Below are positions 16,273 to 23,587 of a stretch of 40,738 nt of DNA, piece after piece. The notes under the pieces are model-generated. The model ran no database searches and was not told where the DNA came from. It saw nothing but the letters and a program-made list of their open reading frames with translations. The stretch comes from JBFXDI01 sp050181295 (GTDB lineage: Bacteria > Pseudomonadota > Alphaproteobacteria > Rhizobiales > Aestuariivirgaceae), in the NCBI GenBank assembly GCA_050181295.1, contig JBFXDI010000022.1, positions 1 to 40,738 of the forward strand. Reading direction: 5' to 3'. Position 1 is the stretch's first letter, and every line of letters begins with the position of its first letter. Both the position numbers and the translations under genes were made by a program.

Positions 16273-18300
16273 TCACACCAGCGAAAGGGCGGAGACGGCG
16301 ATGTCAATCAGCTTGATGCCGATGAAGGGCATGACAAGGCCGCCGAGGCCATAAACGAGCAGGTTGCGGCGGAGGAGCGCCGCAGCGCCCACTGGGCGAT
16401 AGGTGACGCCCTTCAGCGCGAGGGGGATCAGGGCGATGATGATGAAGGCGTTGAAGATGACGGCCGACAGGATCGCCGAGCGCGGGGAAGAGAGCGCCAT
16501 GACGTTCAAGGCAGCAAGCGCCGGATAGGTCGCCAGGAACAGCGCCGGGATGATGGCAAAATATTTTGCGACGTCGTTGGCGATGGAGAAGGTCGTGAGG
16601 GAGCCCCGCGTCATCAGGAGCTGCTTGCCGATCTCAACGATCTCGATGAGCTTGGTCGGACTCGAGTCGAGATCGACCATGTTCGCCGCTTCGCGCGCCG
16701 CCTGCGTGCCGGTCTGCATGGCCACGCCCACGTCCGCTTGGGCTAGCGCCGGCGCATCATTGGTGCCGTCGCCACACATGGCGATGAGGCGCCCGCCCTG
16801 CTGCTCCTTGCGGATGTAAGCGAGCTTCTGCTCGGGCGTTGCCTCGGCCAGGAAGTCGTCGACGCCGGCCTCGGACGCGATTGCCGCGGCGGTGACCGGG
16901 TTGTCGCCGGTCACCATGACCGTGCGGATGCCCATGGCGCGCATCGCCGCGAAGCGCTCCTTGATGCCGGGCTTCACCACGTCCTTGAGGTGGATGACGC
17001 CGAGCAGGCGGCCTCCGTCGGCAACCGCGAGCGGCGTGCCGCCGGTGCGCGCGATCCCGTCGACGGCGCTCCGGAATTCCGCCGGAACCTGGGTCTCGGC
17101 GAGGTTCGCGAAGCGCAAAATGGCGTCGACTGCGCCCTTGCGCAGCTTGCGGCCGCCGATATCCGCGCCCGAAAGCCGTGTCTCGGCCGCAAAGGGCACC
17201 ACCGTATCCGGCTCGACCTGCGCGGCCCGGATGGAAAACTCGCCGGTGGCCAGCGCCACGATCGAGCGGCCCTCGGGCGTCTCGTCGCCGAGGCTGGCGA
17301 GCATGGCCGCCTCGGCCAGCTCCTCCGTCCGCACGCCCCGCAGCGGCAGGAAGTCGCTCGCCATGCGGTTGCCGAAGGTGACGGTGCCCGTCTTGTCGAG
17401 GAGCAGGGTGTCGACGTCGCCGGCCGCCTCGACGGCGCGCCCCGAGGTGGCGATGACGTTGAAGCGCACGAGGCGGTCCATGCCGGCGATGCCGATGGCA
17501 GACAGGAGCCCGCCGATGGTGGTCGGGATCAGCGTCACGAACAGCGCCGAGAGCACCGTCACCGACAAGAGCGTGCTGGAATAGCCGGCAAGGCCCCAGA
17601 GCGTCACGACAGCGACGAGGAATATGAGCGTCAGGCCGGAAAGCAGGATCGAGAGCGCGATCTCGTTCGGTGTCTTCTGCCGCTCCGCCCCCTCGATCAG
17701 CGCGATCATGCGGTCGACGAAGGAGGAGCCGGGCGCGACGGTGATCTCGATCTTCAGCCAGTCGGAGAGCACCTGCGTGCCGCCAGTGACCGCCGAGCGG
17801 TCGCCGCCCGACTCGCGGATAACGGGCGCGGATTCGCCGGTGATGGCACTCTCGTTGACGGAGGCGATGCCCTCGATGACCTCGCCGTCGCCGGGAATGA
17901 GTTCGCCCGCCGCCACCATCACCACGTCGCCGACCTTGAGATCGGCCGCGGCGACCCGCTCTTCCGCCTCGCCCCTGAACCGGCGGGCGGAGAGCTCGGA
18001 TCGCGTGCGCCTGAGGCTGTCGGCCTGGGCCTTGCCGCGGCCTTCGGCGACCGCCTCGGCGAAGGTCGCGAACAGCACCGTGAACCAGAGCCAGGCCGCT
18101 ATCTGGCCGGAGAATTCCGGGTTGGCGCCGGTCGTGAGGTCGCACAGGAAAAGGCATGTGACCAGCGCCGCCACGACCTCGGTCACGAAGATCACGGGGT
18201 TGCGGACGAGCTTGCGTGGATCGAGCTTGACGAACGCTTGGCCGAGCGCTGGCACGAGGATCGCGGGGTCGAACAGCTTGTGGGTGATGGCCGTGGCCAT
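16273..18300 (-). CDS. kdpB: KdpB, P-type ATPase catalytic subunit of the K+ pump
   Basis: KdpB hydrolyses ATP to drive K+ through KdpA. The 675-aa protein has the full P-type set: TGES at 154-157 in the actuator domain, Asp302 in LLDKTGT as the aspartyl-phosphate site, MVTGDNPVTAAAIA, and MCGDGTNDAPALAQAD in the phosphorylation domain. Ser157 corresponds to the E. coli serine (Ser162 there) whose phosphorylation shuts the pump down at high K+, so that control may exist here. AAGGA lies about 10 nt before the ATG. The stop overlaps the alternative kdpC GTG start. kdpA ends 14 bp upstream. Confidence 0.97.
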   Translation of the reverse strand: MATAITHKLFDPAILVPALGQAFVKLDPRKLVRNPVIFVTEVVAALVTCLFLCDLTTGANPEFSGQIAAWLWFTVLFATFAEAVAEGRGKAQADSLRRTRSELSARRFRGEAEERVAAADLKVGDVVMVAAGELIPGDGEVIEGIASVNESAITGESAPVIRESGGDRSAVTGGTQVLSDWLKIEITVAPGSSFVDRMIALIEGAERQKTPNEIALSILLSGLTLIFLVAVVTLWGLAGYSSTLLSVTVLSALFVTLIPTTIGGLLSAIGIAGMDRLVRFNVIATSGRAVEAAGDVDTLLLDKTGTVTFGNRMASDFLPLRGVRTEELAEAAMLASLGDETPEGRSIVALATGEFSIRAAQVEPDTVVPFAAETRLSGADIGGRKLRKGAVDAILRFANLAETQVPAEFRSAVDGIARTGGTPLAVADGGRLLGVIHLKDVVKPGIKERFAAMRAMGIRTVMVTGDNPVTAAAIASEAGVDDFLAEATPEQKLAYIRKEQQGGRLIAMCGDGTNDAPALAQADVGVAMQTGTQAAREAANMVDLDSSPTKLIEIVEIGKQLLMTRGSLTTFSIANDVAKYFAIIPALFLATYPALAALNVMALSSPRSAILSAVIFNAFIIIALIPLALKGVTYRPVGAAALLRRNLLVYGLGGLVMPFIGIKLIDIAVSALSLV

Positions 18301-18314
18301 GGCGGGAAAATCCT

Positions 18315-20024
18315 TCAGAAGGTCTGGCCGGCGAGCATCGCGAAATGCTCGACGATCGGGCCGAGAGCGAGTGCGGGGAAGAACTGCAGCCCGCCCATGA
18401 TGATGATGATGCCGATGAGGAGGCCCACGAAGAGCGGCGTGTGGGTCGGAAAGGTGCCGGCGGTCGGCTGCGTGCGCGTCTTGGCCGCGATCGAGCCCGC
18501 CATGGCGAGGACCGGCACCACGTAGCCGAAGCGGCCGAGCAGCATGCCGATGCCGAGCGTGGTGTTGTACCAGACTGTGTTGGCGGAAAGTCCGCCAAAG
18601 GCCGAGCCGTTGTTGCCGGCCGCCGAGGTGTAGGCGTAGAGGATCTCTGACAATCCGTGCGGCCCGCCTGTGCCGACCGAGGCGACTGCCGCCGGCAGCA
18701 TGGCGGAGATGGCCGTGAAGCCGAGGATCGCGGTGGGGAGGATCAGCACCGCGAGGATCGCGAACTTCATCTCGCGCCCCTCGATCTTCTTGCCGAGGAT
18801 CTCGGGCGTGCGGCCGACCATGAGGCCCGCGACGAACACGGCGAGGACGGCGAAGATCAGCATGCCGTAGAGGCCGGAGCCGACGCCGCCCGGCAGCACT
18901 TCGCCGAGCTGGATGAGGAACATCGGCACGAGCCCGCCGAGCGGCGTGAAGGAGCCGTGCATGCCGTTGACGCCGCCGTCCGAAAGGCCGGTGGTCACCG
19001 CGGCATAAGCCGCCGTCATCGCCTGCCCGAAGCGGATCTCCTTGCCCTCCATGTTGCCGAGCGCGGGATCGAGACCGAGCGAGGCGAGGATCGGATTGCC
19101 GTGGCTTTCGGCCCAGTAGACGCCGCCAATGCCCACCGCGAGCAGGATCGCTGTCACGGCAAGGAACGCCCAGCCCTGGCGGCGGTCCCCCACCATCTGT
19201 CCGAAGCAGTAGACGAGCGCTGCGGAGACCGCGAGCATGGCGATGATGTTCAGGTAGTTGGACAGCGCCGTCGGGTTCTCGAAGGGATGGGCGGCGTTGG
19301 CGTTGAAGAAGCCGCCGCCGTTGGTGCCGAGCTGCTTGATCGCCTCCTGCGTGGCGACGGGGCCGAGCGCGATCGTCTGCTGCGCGCCCTCGAGCGTGGT
19401 GACGGTGACGGATCCCGAGAGCGTCTGGGGCAGTCCCATCGCCACGAAAGCGAGCGCCACGATGATCGAAAGCGGCAGCAGCACATAGAGCGTCGCGCGC
19501 ACGAGATCGGTCCAGAAATTGCCGACCGTCTCGGTCGAGGAGCGCGCAAAAGCCCGGGTCAGGGCGAGCGCCATGGCGATGCCGCTCGCCGCCGAGACGA
19601 AGTTCTGCACCGTGAGCCCCGCCATCTGGCTGAAATGGCTCATGGTCGTTTCGCCGGCATAGGATTGCCAGTTGGTGTTGGTGACGAAGCTCACGGCGGT
19701 GTTGAAGGCGAGGTCCGGCGGCACGGCCGGGAAGCCCTGCGGATTGAACGGCAGGAAACCCTGGAGTCTGAGGATCGCGTAGAGGAGCGCGAAACCTCCG
19801 GCGCTGAAAACGAGCACGGAAAGCACGTAGGTGAGCCAGCTCTGCTCGCTCTCTGGCCGGACTCCGGCAGCGGCGAGGAACGAGCGCTCGAGCGGGCCGA
19901 GGACAGGCGACAGGAAAGTGCGGCCGCCGGAGAAGACCTGTGCCATGTAAAGTCCGAGTGGCTTCACCAGCGCGAGGACGACAAGGAAGAGAAGGCCGAT
20001 CTGCAGCCAGCCGATGAGCGACAT
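18315..20024 (-). CDS. kdpA: KdpA, K+-translocating subunit
   Basis: KdpA is the channel-like inner-membrane subunit that selects K+. At 569 aa it is close to the usual length (about 557-570), with about ten membrane segments in four repeated pore motifs. Filter-loop regions can be seen as TNTNWQSYAGET, GTNGGGFFNANAAHPFENPT, LSDGGVNGMHGS and AAGNNGSAFGGL. The N-terminus (GWLQIGLLFLVVLALVKPLG) is typical. It lies 21 bp after kdpF and 14 bp before kdpB in the operon. Confidence 0.97.
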   Translation of the reverse strand: MSLIGWLQIGLLFLVVLALVKPLGLYMAQVFSGGRTFLSPVLGPLERSFLAAAGVRPESEQSWLTYVLSVLVFSAGGFALLYAILRLQGFLPFNPQGFPAVPPDLAFNTAVSFVTNTNWQSYAGETTMSHFSQMAGLTVQNFVSAASGIAMALALTRAFARSSTETVGNFWTDLVRATLYVLLPLSIIVALAFVAMGLPQTLSGSVTVTTLEGAQQTIALGPVATQEAIKQLGTNGGGFFNANAAHPFENPTALSNYLNIIAMLAVSAALVYCFGQMVGDRRQGWAFLAVTAILLAVGIGGVYWAESHGNPILASLGLDPALGNMEGKEIRFGQAMTAAYAAVTTGLSDGGVNGMHGSFTPLGGLVPMFLIQLGEVLPGGVGSGLYGMLIFAVLAVFVAGLMVGRTPEILGKKIEGREMKFAILAVLILPTAILGFTAISAMLPAAVASVGTGGPHGLSEILYAYTSAAGNNGSAFGGLSANTVWYNTTLGIGMLLGRFGYVVPVLAMAGSIAAKTRTQPTAGTFPTHTPLFVGLLIGIIIIMGGLQFFPALALGPIVEHFAMLAGQTF

Positions 20025-20045
20025 GATGGTTCGTCCGGGAGAAGG

Positions 20046-20132
20046 TTAGAACTTTTCGGGGTGCAGCAGTGTGGCGACCAGATAGGCGGCGAGCGCTATC
20101 GCGACCGCGAGACCCAGGAGTGCTTCGGTCAT
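20046..20132 (-). CDS. kdpF: KdpF, small stabilising subunit of the K+ pump
   Basis: A 28-aa peptide starts MTEALLGLAVAIALAAY and ends with TLLHPEKF. It is one hydrophobic helix followed by the HPE(K/R)F tail typical of KdpF. GAGGTG lies just upstream of the ATG at 20132. Position directly before kdpA matches the standard kdpFABC order. KdpF sits between subunits in the membrane and stabilises the complex. Confidence 0.93.
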   Translation of the reverse strand: MTEALLGLAVAIALAAYLVATLLHPEKF

Positions 20133-20139
20133 GGGCACC

Positions 20140-20223
20140 TCAGATGCGGGCCAGCGCCCGCGCATAGAGCGCGAGCACGGCCATGACGCTTAAGGCCAGC
20201 GCCAGAAAGACAAGATCGGACAA
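20140..20223 (-). CDS. 27-aa membrane peptide heading the kdp operon (TTG start)
   Basis: A tiny reading frame lies 7 bp upstream of kdpF on the same strand. The TTG at 20223 is preceded by GGAG with a 7-nt gap. The peptide begins SDLVFLALALSVMAVLA after the initiator and ends LYARALARI. It is a single hydrophobic helix with a basic C-terminal end. Comparable short membrane peptides ending in an aromatic-A-(R/C)-x-(R/L)(I/L) tail sit before kdpF in other proteobacteria, as far as I recall, and lack a described function. I infer that it is a real gene and a possible extra pump-associated peptide. The non-ATG start and lack of experimental support keep the call moderate. Confidence 0.6.
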   Translation of the reverse strand: MSDLVFLALALSVMAVLALYARALARI

Positions 20224-20231
20224 GGGAAAAC

Positions 20232-20254
20232 TCCGTTCCGGTTTCAGGAACGGA
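20232..20254 (-). promoter_or_regulatory. Leader hairpin next to the first ribosome-binding site of the kdp operon
   Basis: Perfect 8-bp arms TCCGTTCC and GGAACGGA enclose a 7-nt loop. In mRNA orientation the downstream arm runs straight into the GGAG ribosome-binding site of the 27-aa peptide, then GTTTT. The hairpin could limit ribosome access or act as an attenuator. This is inference from position. Confidence 0.45.
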
Positions 20255-20326
20255 AGATCGGTGCTCGCCGCATGGGATTTCGATGGGGAAATGAGCTCGG
20301 CGGCGTCAGGAAAGGATAAGGAGGCA

Positions 20327-20338
20327 TTCCAATTGGAA
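20327..20338. promoter_or_regulatory. 12-bp palindrome in the kdp upstream region
   Basis: TTCCAATTGGAA is a perfect palindrome about 105 bp before the first kdp start, in the AT-richer part of the 172-bp gap 20224-20395. It is a candidate operator for the kdp promoter, possibly but not demonstrably for KdpE. No clear -35/-10 pair was recognised by eye. Confidence 0.35.
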
Positions 20339-20395
20339 ATGAAGAGACACCCAATGGAAGGCCGTTCCTCATAGCCGCCGCCATGCTGGCGATTC

Positions 20396-21697
20396 TTACG
20401 GGTTCGGCCGTAAACAGTTGCTGGCGTTGGCCGGCATCTGGATGAGGCCCCAGCCAAATTCACGATCGCGGCCCGGCCGGCCGAGGTCGCTCGCCGCGAC
20501 CTGGAGCGTTTCAAGAAGACGTTCCCTCTTGTGATCGTTGGTCTTCATGGCAACCGCCATGGCGGCGGTGACGAAGGGAACGGCCAACGAGGTCCCGGAC
20601 TGGGAGCGGGATCGAGATCGGCCGCGGGTGTCCGCGACCACCAGATTCACGCCCGGCGCCGCGAAAGCGATATGATTGCCGCGGTTGGCGCGGCGGAACA
20701 GGCGGCCTTTGCGATCGACCGCCGTGACGGCGATCACACCCTGGTAGGCGCCCGGATAGACAGGGCGCGCCGAAGGACCGGCGTTGCCAGCCGCGGCCAC
20801 CAGGATCACGTCGCTGGCGAGCGCTGTCTCCACGGCCTGCCGCAACACCGGATTGTCCGGACCGGTGAGGCTCAGGTTGATGAGCCTGATGCTGCGCGCG
20901 ACCAGGAGGTCGAGCCCGCGCACCAGATCGAAAGCGTCGGCGGCATCCCCACCGTCCTTGGCGCGATGGAACACATCCACAGCGACGAGCCGCGCCCGCG
21001 GCAGGAGGCCGGGGTGCGCCCCGTCGGCCCGGCCGATCAGCAGCGCCGCGATAGCGGTTCCATGCCGGTCGGACGAGGCTCGGCGACCGGCCGTGCGCAG
21101 GTCGATAGTTTCGATTGCGCCCGCCCGGAAGGCGGGATGATTGGGCTGGACCCCTGTGTCGATCATGCCGATCGTGGCTTCCATGGCGCAGGACTTTGGC
21201 GGTGTGGGCCAGCCGACCATGGAGAACTTTGGGCAGTTCGCGGCGGAGCACGCGAGCCGCGACGGACGGTAAAGCGTGTTGAGGCCGACCGGCCGGCCGG
21301 GAAGAAGGGACCGCAGCCTTCGCAGAGCGGCGGTGACAGATTCCCCGCGGGTCGATCGCACCCGCACGATGTCGTTGCCGGCCGCCGCCAATGTCGAGCG
21401 TCGAACCACCGTAAAGCCCTCCGCCTCCAGCGGCACCGTCGACTGCCCGGTGCCGATCATGGCGACGAGTTCCGCCTGCGCCGCGGCGCGCCGGGGCGCG
21501 CGGGGACGATCGTCGTCATCATCGTCGTCGTCATCATCCGCGATGGCCGGCGACGTCCACAGGACTATCGAAGAGACGATGAGCGTTGCCGATATCGCGG
21601 AAGGCGCCGATACGATGACAACGAGCATGGCAAGGAATATACGGAAAGCTCGCGATACGTGTCCCTGGCAGCGTTGAATCGGAATCTTACCAGTCAC
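20396..21697 (-). CDS. Exported subtilisin-like (S8) serine protease with poly-Asp N-terminus
   Basis: This is a secreted or periplasmic S8 peptidase. Numbered from the GTG at 21697 (433 aa), the triad is Asp180 in IGMIDTGV, His212 in DRHGTA and Ser370 in SGTSLAVP; the oxyanion Asn is about 305 in AAAGNAG. A basic start and long hydrophobic stretch end at AIA, followed by ten consecutive Asp, so the mature enzyme probably begins with an acidic run. The GTG has GGAG 9 nt upstream and leaves room for a divergent promoter. ATGs at 21727 and 21838 are alternatives; the latter would overlap the sigma-factor gene. A region with three cysteines precedes the catalytic Asp. Its place opposite an ECF sigma factor suggests membership in that regulon. 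Targets are unknown. Confidence 0.85.
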   Translation of the reverse strand: MTGKIPIQRCQGHVSRAFRIFLAMLVVIVSAPSAISATLIVSSIVLWTSPAIADDDDDDDDDDRPRAPRRAAAQAELVAMIGTGQSTVPLEAEGFTVVRRSTLAAAGNDIVRVRSTRGESVTAALRRLRSLLPGRPVGLNTLYRPSRLACSAANCPKFSMVGWPTPPKSCAMEATIGMIDTGVQPNHPAFRAGAIETIDLRTAGRRASSDRHGTAIAALLIGRADGAHPGLLPRARLVAVDVFHRAKDGGDAADAFDLVRGLDLLVARSIRLINLSLTGPDNPVLRQAVETALASDVILVAAAGNAGPSARPVYPGAYQGVIAVTAVDRKGRLFRRANRGNHIAFAAPGVNLVVADTRGRSRSRSQSGTSLAVPFVTAAMAVAMKTNDHKRERLLETLQVAASDLGRPGRDREFGWGLIQMPANASNCLRPNP

Positions 21698-21806
21698 GAT
21701 GACGGTCTCCGTGTGGTTCCTGCGCATGATAACGTGTCGGCCATGAAATAAATCCCTCGAGCTCACGTTGTCTGAGTGAAAGCGGCGTCGCGCCGGAAGG
21801 TCGTCG
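21698..21806. promoter_or_regulatory. Divergent promoter region of protease and sigma-factor genes
   Basis: These 109 bp lie between the divergent protease (GTG start) and ECF sigma-factor genes. A promoter for each is expected, one possibly recognised by the sigma factor itself. I could not identify a GGAAC-type -35 element with a fitting -10 by eye. Confidence 0.35.
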
Positions 21807-22322
21807 ATGGGTGTGGATATCCGCCTGCAGATTGTCACGATGCTGCCGCGGCTCAGGCGCTTCGCCCGCTCGCTCGCCGGTCATCCCGACCGCGCCGACG
21901 ATCTGGTTCAGGCGACCTGCGAGCGAGCCTTGCGCGGGATGGATGGCTGGCAGCCCGGCTCGCGGCTCGATTCCTGGCTGTACCGGATCATGCAGAATCT
22001 CTGGATCGACGACATGCGCAAGCGCAGAACGCAGGGAATCGAGGAGCCGGTGGAACAAGCTTTTGATCTTGCGGGAGATGACGGCGAGCGGCAGGTGCAA
22101 TCCCGACTGGCCGCAGCCGAGGCGATCGCGGCCCTCGGCAGGCTGCCCGAGGATCAGCGCACGGTGATCTCGCTCGTCTGCATTGAGGAACTGAGCTATC
22201 GAGAGGTCGCCTCGATCCTGGACATTCCCATCGGCACGGTGATGAGCCGGCTCGCCCGTGGCCGCCGTGCGCTGGGCGATATGCTTGGCCTTGCCGAGCC
22301 GGAAGTACAACCGAGGACCTGA
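21807..22322 (+). CDS. ECF-type RNA polymerase sigma factor
   Basis: This 171-aa protein is an extracytoplasmic-function sigma factor. Region 2 reads DDLVQATCERAL ... LDSWLYRIMQNLWIDDMRKRR (core binding and -10 recognition). Region 4 contains LPEDQRTVISLVCIEELSYREVASILDIPIGTVMSRLARGRRAL, the helix-turn-helix for the -35 element. No region 1.1 or 3 is present, as expected for ECFs. GGAAGG lies 6 nt before the ATG. The next gene, starting one base after its stop, encodes the anti-sigma factor. The inducing signal and regulon are not evident, though the divergent protease is a likely target. Confidence 0.93.
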   Translation: MGVDIRLQIVTMLPRLRRFARSLAGHPDRADDLVQATCERALRGMDGWQPGSRLDSWLYRIMQNLWIDDMRKRRTQGIEEPVEQAFDLAGDDGERQVQSRLAAAEAIAALGRLPEDQRTVISLVCIEELSYREVASILDIPIGTVMSRLARGRRALGDMLGLAEPEVQPRT

Positions 22323-22323
22323 G

Positions 22324-23109
22324 ATGAACCGTCGGAACATGGAATGTCCGGAATTCAGCGACGAGACCCTTGTCGCCTTTGCCGATGGCGAGCTCGCCGA
22401 TTCCGATGCCTCCGTCCTGCGCGACGCCCTTGAGAACGATCCGGCGCTGAAGAAGCGGTTGGAGGTCTTCGTCGCCACCCGGGACAGGTTGAGGGCAGAT
22501 TTCGGGTCGGTTGTGAACGAGCCCGTTCCGGACAGATTGACGGAGCTTGTCATGAGTCAGGGCATGACGAGGGGCAACGAGAGGCATCGGAGAGGGAGAC
22601 ATGACATTCCCCGATTGTCCGTGTCGCGCTTTGCCGGCTCGATGGCTGCGGCTGTCGCCTGTCTCGTCGCCGGTCTGGGCGGCTTTCTCATCGGTTCACA
22701 GACCGTACGGGACACGGGCTCCGGGCTTGTCAGCCTGACGGCCTCGGCCGAACCGGAGCTGCAACGCCTGCTTGCCACGGGCGCCGACGGCGCCGTAGCG
22801 TCATGGAGCGCCGGCAATCACGGCGGCGAGATCACCCTCGAGGGGACCTATCGCACCCGCGCCGGTCTCTGCCGCAGCTTCTCGGTGAGCGAGCGGACGG
22901 GAACGGCGAGCCGGGCCGAGGGCATCGCCTGTCTGGACGCGAACGCATGGCGGACGCGGATGGTGGCGGCCAGGGACGCAGCGGACGGCACGATGACGCC
23001 GGCGACCGGCGCCGGCCAGGCCGTGGACGCTTTCCTCGATGCAGCCGAGGCAGGCGATCCGCTTGATGCCGCCACAGTGCGGGAGCTGATCGAGAAGGAC
23101 TGGAAATAG
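22324..23109 (+). CDS. Membrane-anchored anti-sigma factor
   Basis: This 261-aa protein starts one base after the sigma-factor stop, with GAGG 7 nt upstream. The N-terminal part (ECPEFSDETLVAFADGELADSDASVL) resembles the helical anti-sigma domain seen in transmembrane anti-sigma/FecR-like proteins. No complete HxxxCxxC zinc motif is visible. One membrane segment follows at about residues 103-125 (FAGSMAAAVACLVAGLGGF), then a periplasmic domain of about 135 aa with two cysteines (GLCRSFS and GIACLD) that could form a disulfide. It most likely holds the ECF sigma factor inactive at the membrane until a periplasmic signal arrives. The signal is unknown. Confidence 0.85.
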   Translation: MNRRNMECPEFSDETLVAFADGELADSDASVLRDALENDPALKKRLEVFVATRDRLRADFGSVVNEPVPDRLTELVMSQGMTRGNERHRRGRHDIPRLSVSRFAGSMAAAVACLVAGLGGFLIGSQTVRDTGSGLVSLTASAEPELQRLLATGADGAVASWSAGNHGGEITLEGTYRTRAGLCRSFSVSERTGTASRAEGIACLDANAWRTRMVAARDAADGTMTPATGAGQAVDAFLDAAEAGDPLDAATVRELIEKDWK

Positions 23110-23149
23110 GAAGAGGCGCGGCCTCGCGATGAGCGGCGGCGGACGTGCA

Positions 23150-23492
23150 GAGGCGCGCGCTCGGGGCCATCGCCGGATCTGCTTTGGAGTGCGAAGCCGA
23201 CCCAGCGCCAGTAGCCAGCGTAGAATGCGACCATCAGGATCAGGTGAAGCAGACCGAGCACGGCGCTGAGCCGCAGGAATCGCGTGGGCGGATGCCATCC
23301 TCCATGGTGCGGCGTGCGAGATTATGGCGAGACGGGCGGCGAGCGTCATCACCGACACGCTTGCGACGATACCCAGCATGGAAAAATCTTCCGTGGACCC
23401 GAAGCGGAGAACACCGCGTCGACGAGTGAGCTGGCCGGACCGATGTCAACCATCGCTTCGCCCAGCGCGAGGGCGGCCCCGACGAAGATCAT
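23150..23492 (-). pseudogene. Possible decayed membrane-protein gene
   Basis: In the 478-bp gap before the IclR gene, all three minus-strand frames carry coherent pieces in order. They are an ATG at 23492 reading MIFVGAALALGEAMVDIG, a hydrophobic piece MLGIVASVSVMTLAARLAI from 23379, and FLRLSAVLGLLHLILMVAF leading to YAGYWRWVGFAL in the third frame. None continues intact. Two frameshifts would join them into one small membrane protein. I do not recognise the family. It may equally be chance hydrophobic coding, so the call is tentative. Otherwise the gap holds only the IclR promoter and operator. Confidence 0.3.
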
Positions 23493-23521
23493 CAGACAGG
23501 GCTGCTTTCTCTATTAGCGCC

Positions 23522-23551
23522 TTGACAGCACACCGAGCAGGTTCATAAACT
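23522..23551 (+). promoter_or_regulatory. Promoter of the IclR-type regulator gene
   Basis: TTGACA at 23522-23527 is a perfect -35 hexamer. TAAACT at 23546-23551 (or ATAAAC one base earlier) follows with a 17-18 bp spacer. The predicted transcription start falls at about 23558, inside the operator that follows. Confidence 0.6.
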
Positions 23552-23555
23552 GAAT

Positions 23556-23581
23556 TGAAACGTATGTTTCATATATGAAAC
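23556..23581. promoter_or_regulatory. Three-half-site IclR-type operator
   Basis: TGAAAC (23556-23561), GTTTCA (23566-23571) and TGAAAC (23576-23581) are spaced exactly 10 bp apart. The last two form a perfect 16-bp palindrome, GTTTCATATATGAAAC. Half-sites of this kind match known IclR-family operators such as KdgR's. It ends 6 bp before the regulator's ATG and covers the predicted transcription start, so autorepression is likely. Confidence 0.72.
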
Positions 23582-23587
23582 AATCGA

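Noticed and set aside
16990..20186. Long plus-strand open frames opposite kdpB and kdpA
   Set aside because: They mirror the kdp genes, are extremely rich in Arg, Glu and His, and lack family motifs.
21500..21545. The GTC/ATC trinucleotide run as a possible microsatellite or slipped-strand switch
   Set aside because: It simply encodes the Asp run with mixed codons; without other strains there is no evidence of length variation.
20531..21751. A 406-codon plus-strand frame opposite the S8 protease
   Set aside because: The protease strand has the full catalytic triad and signal peptide, while the opposite frame has no recognisable features.
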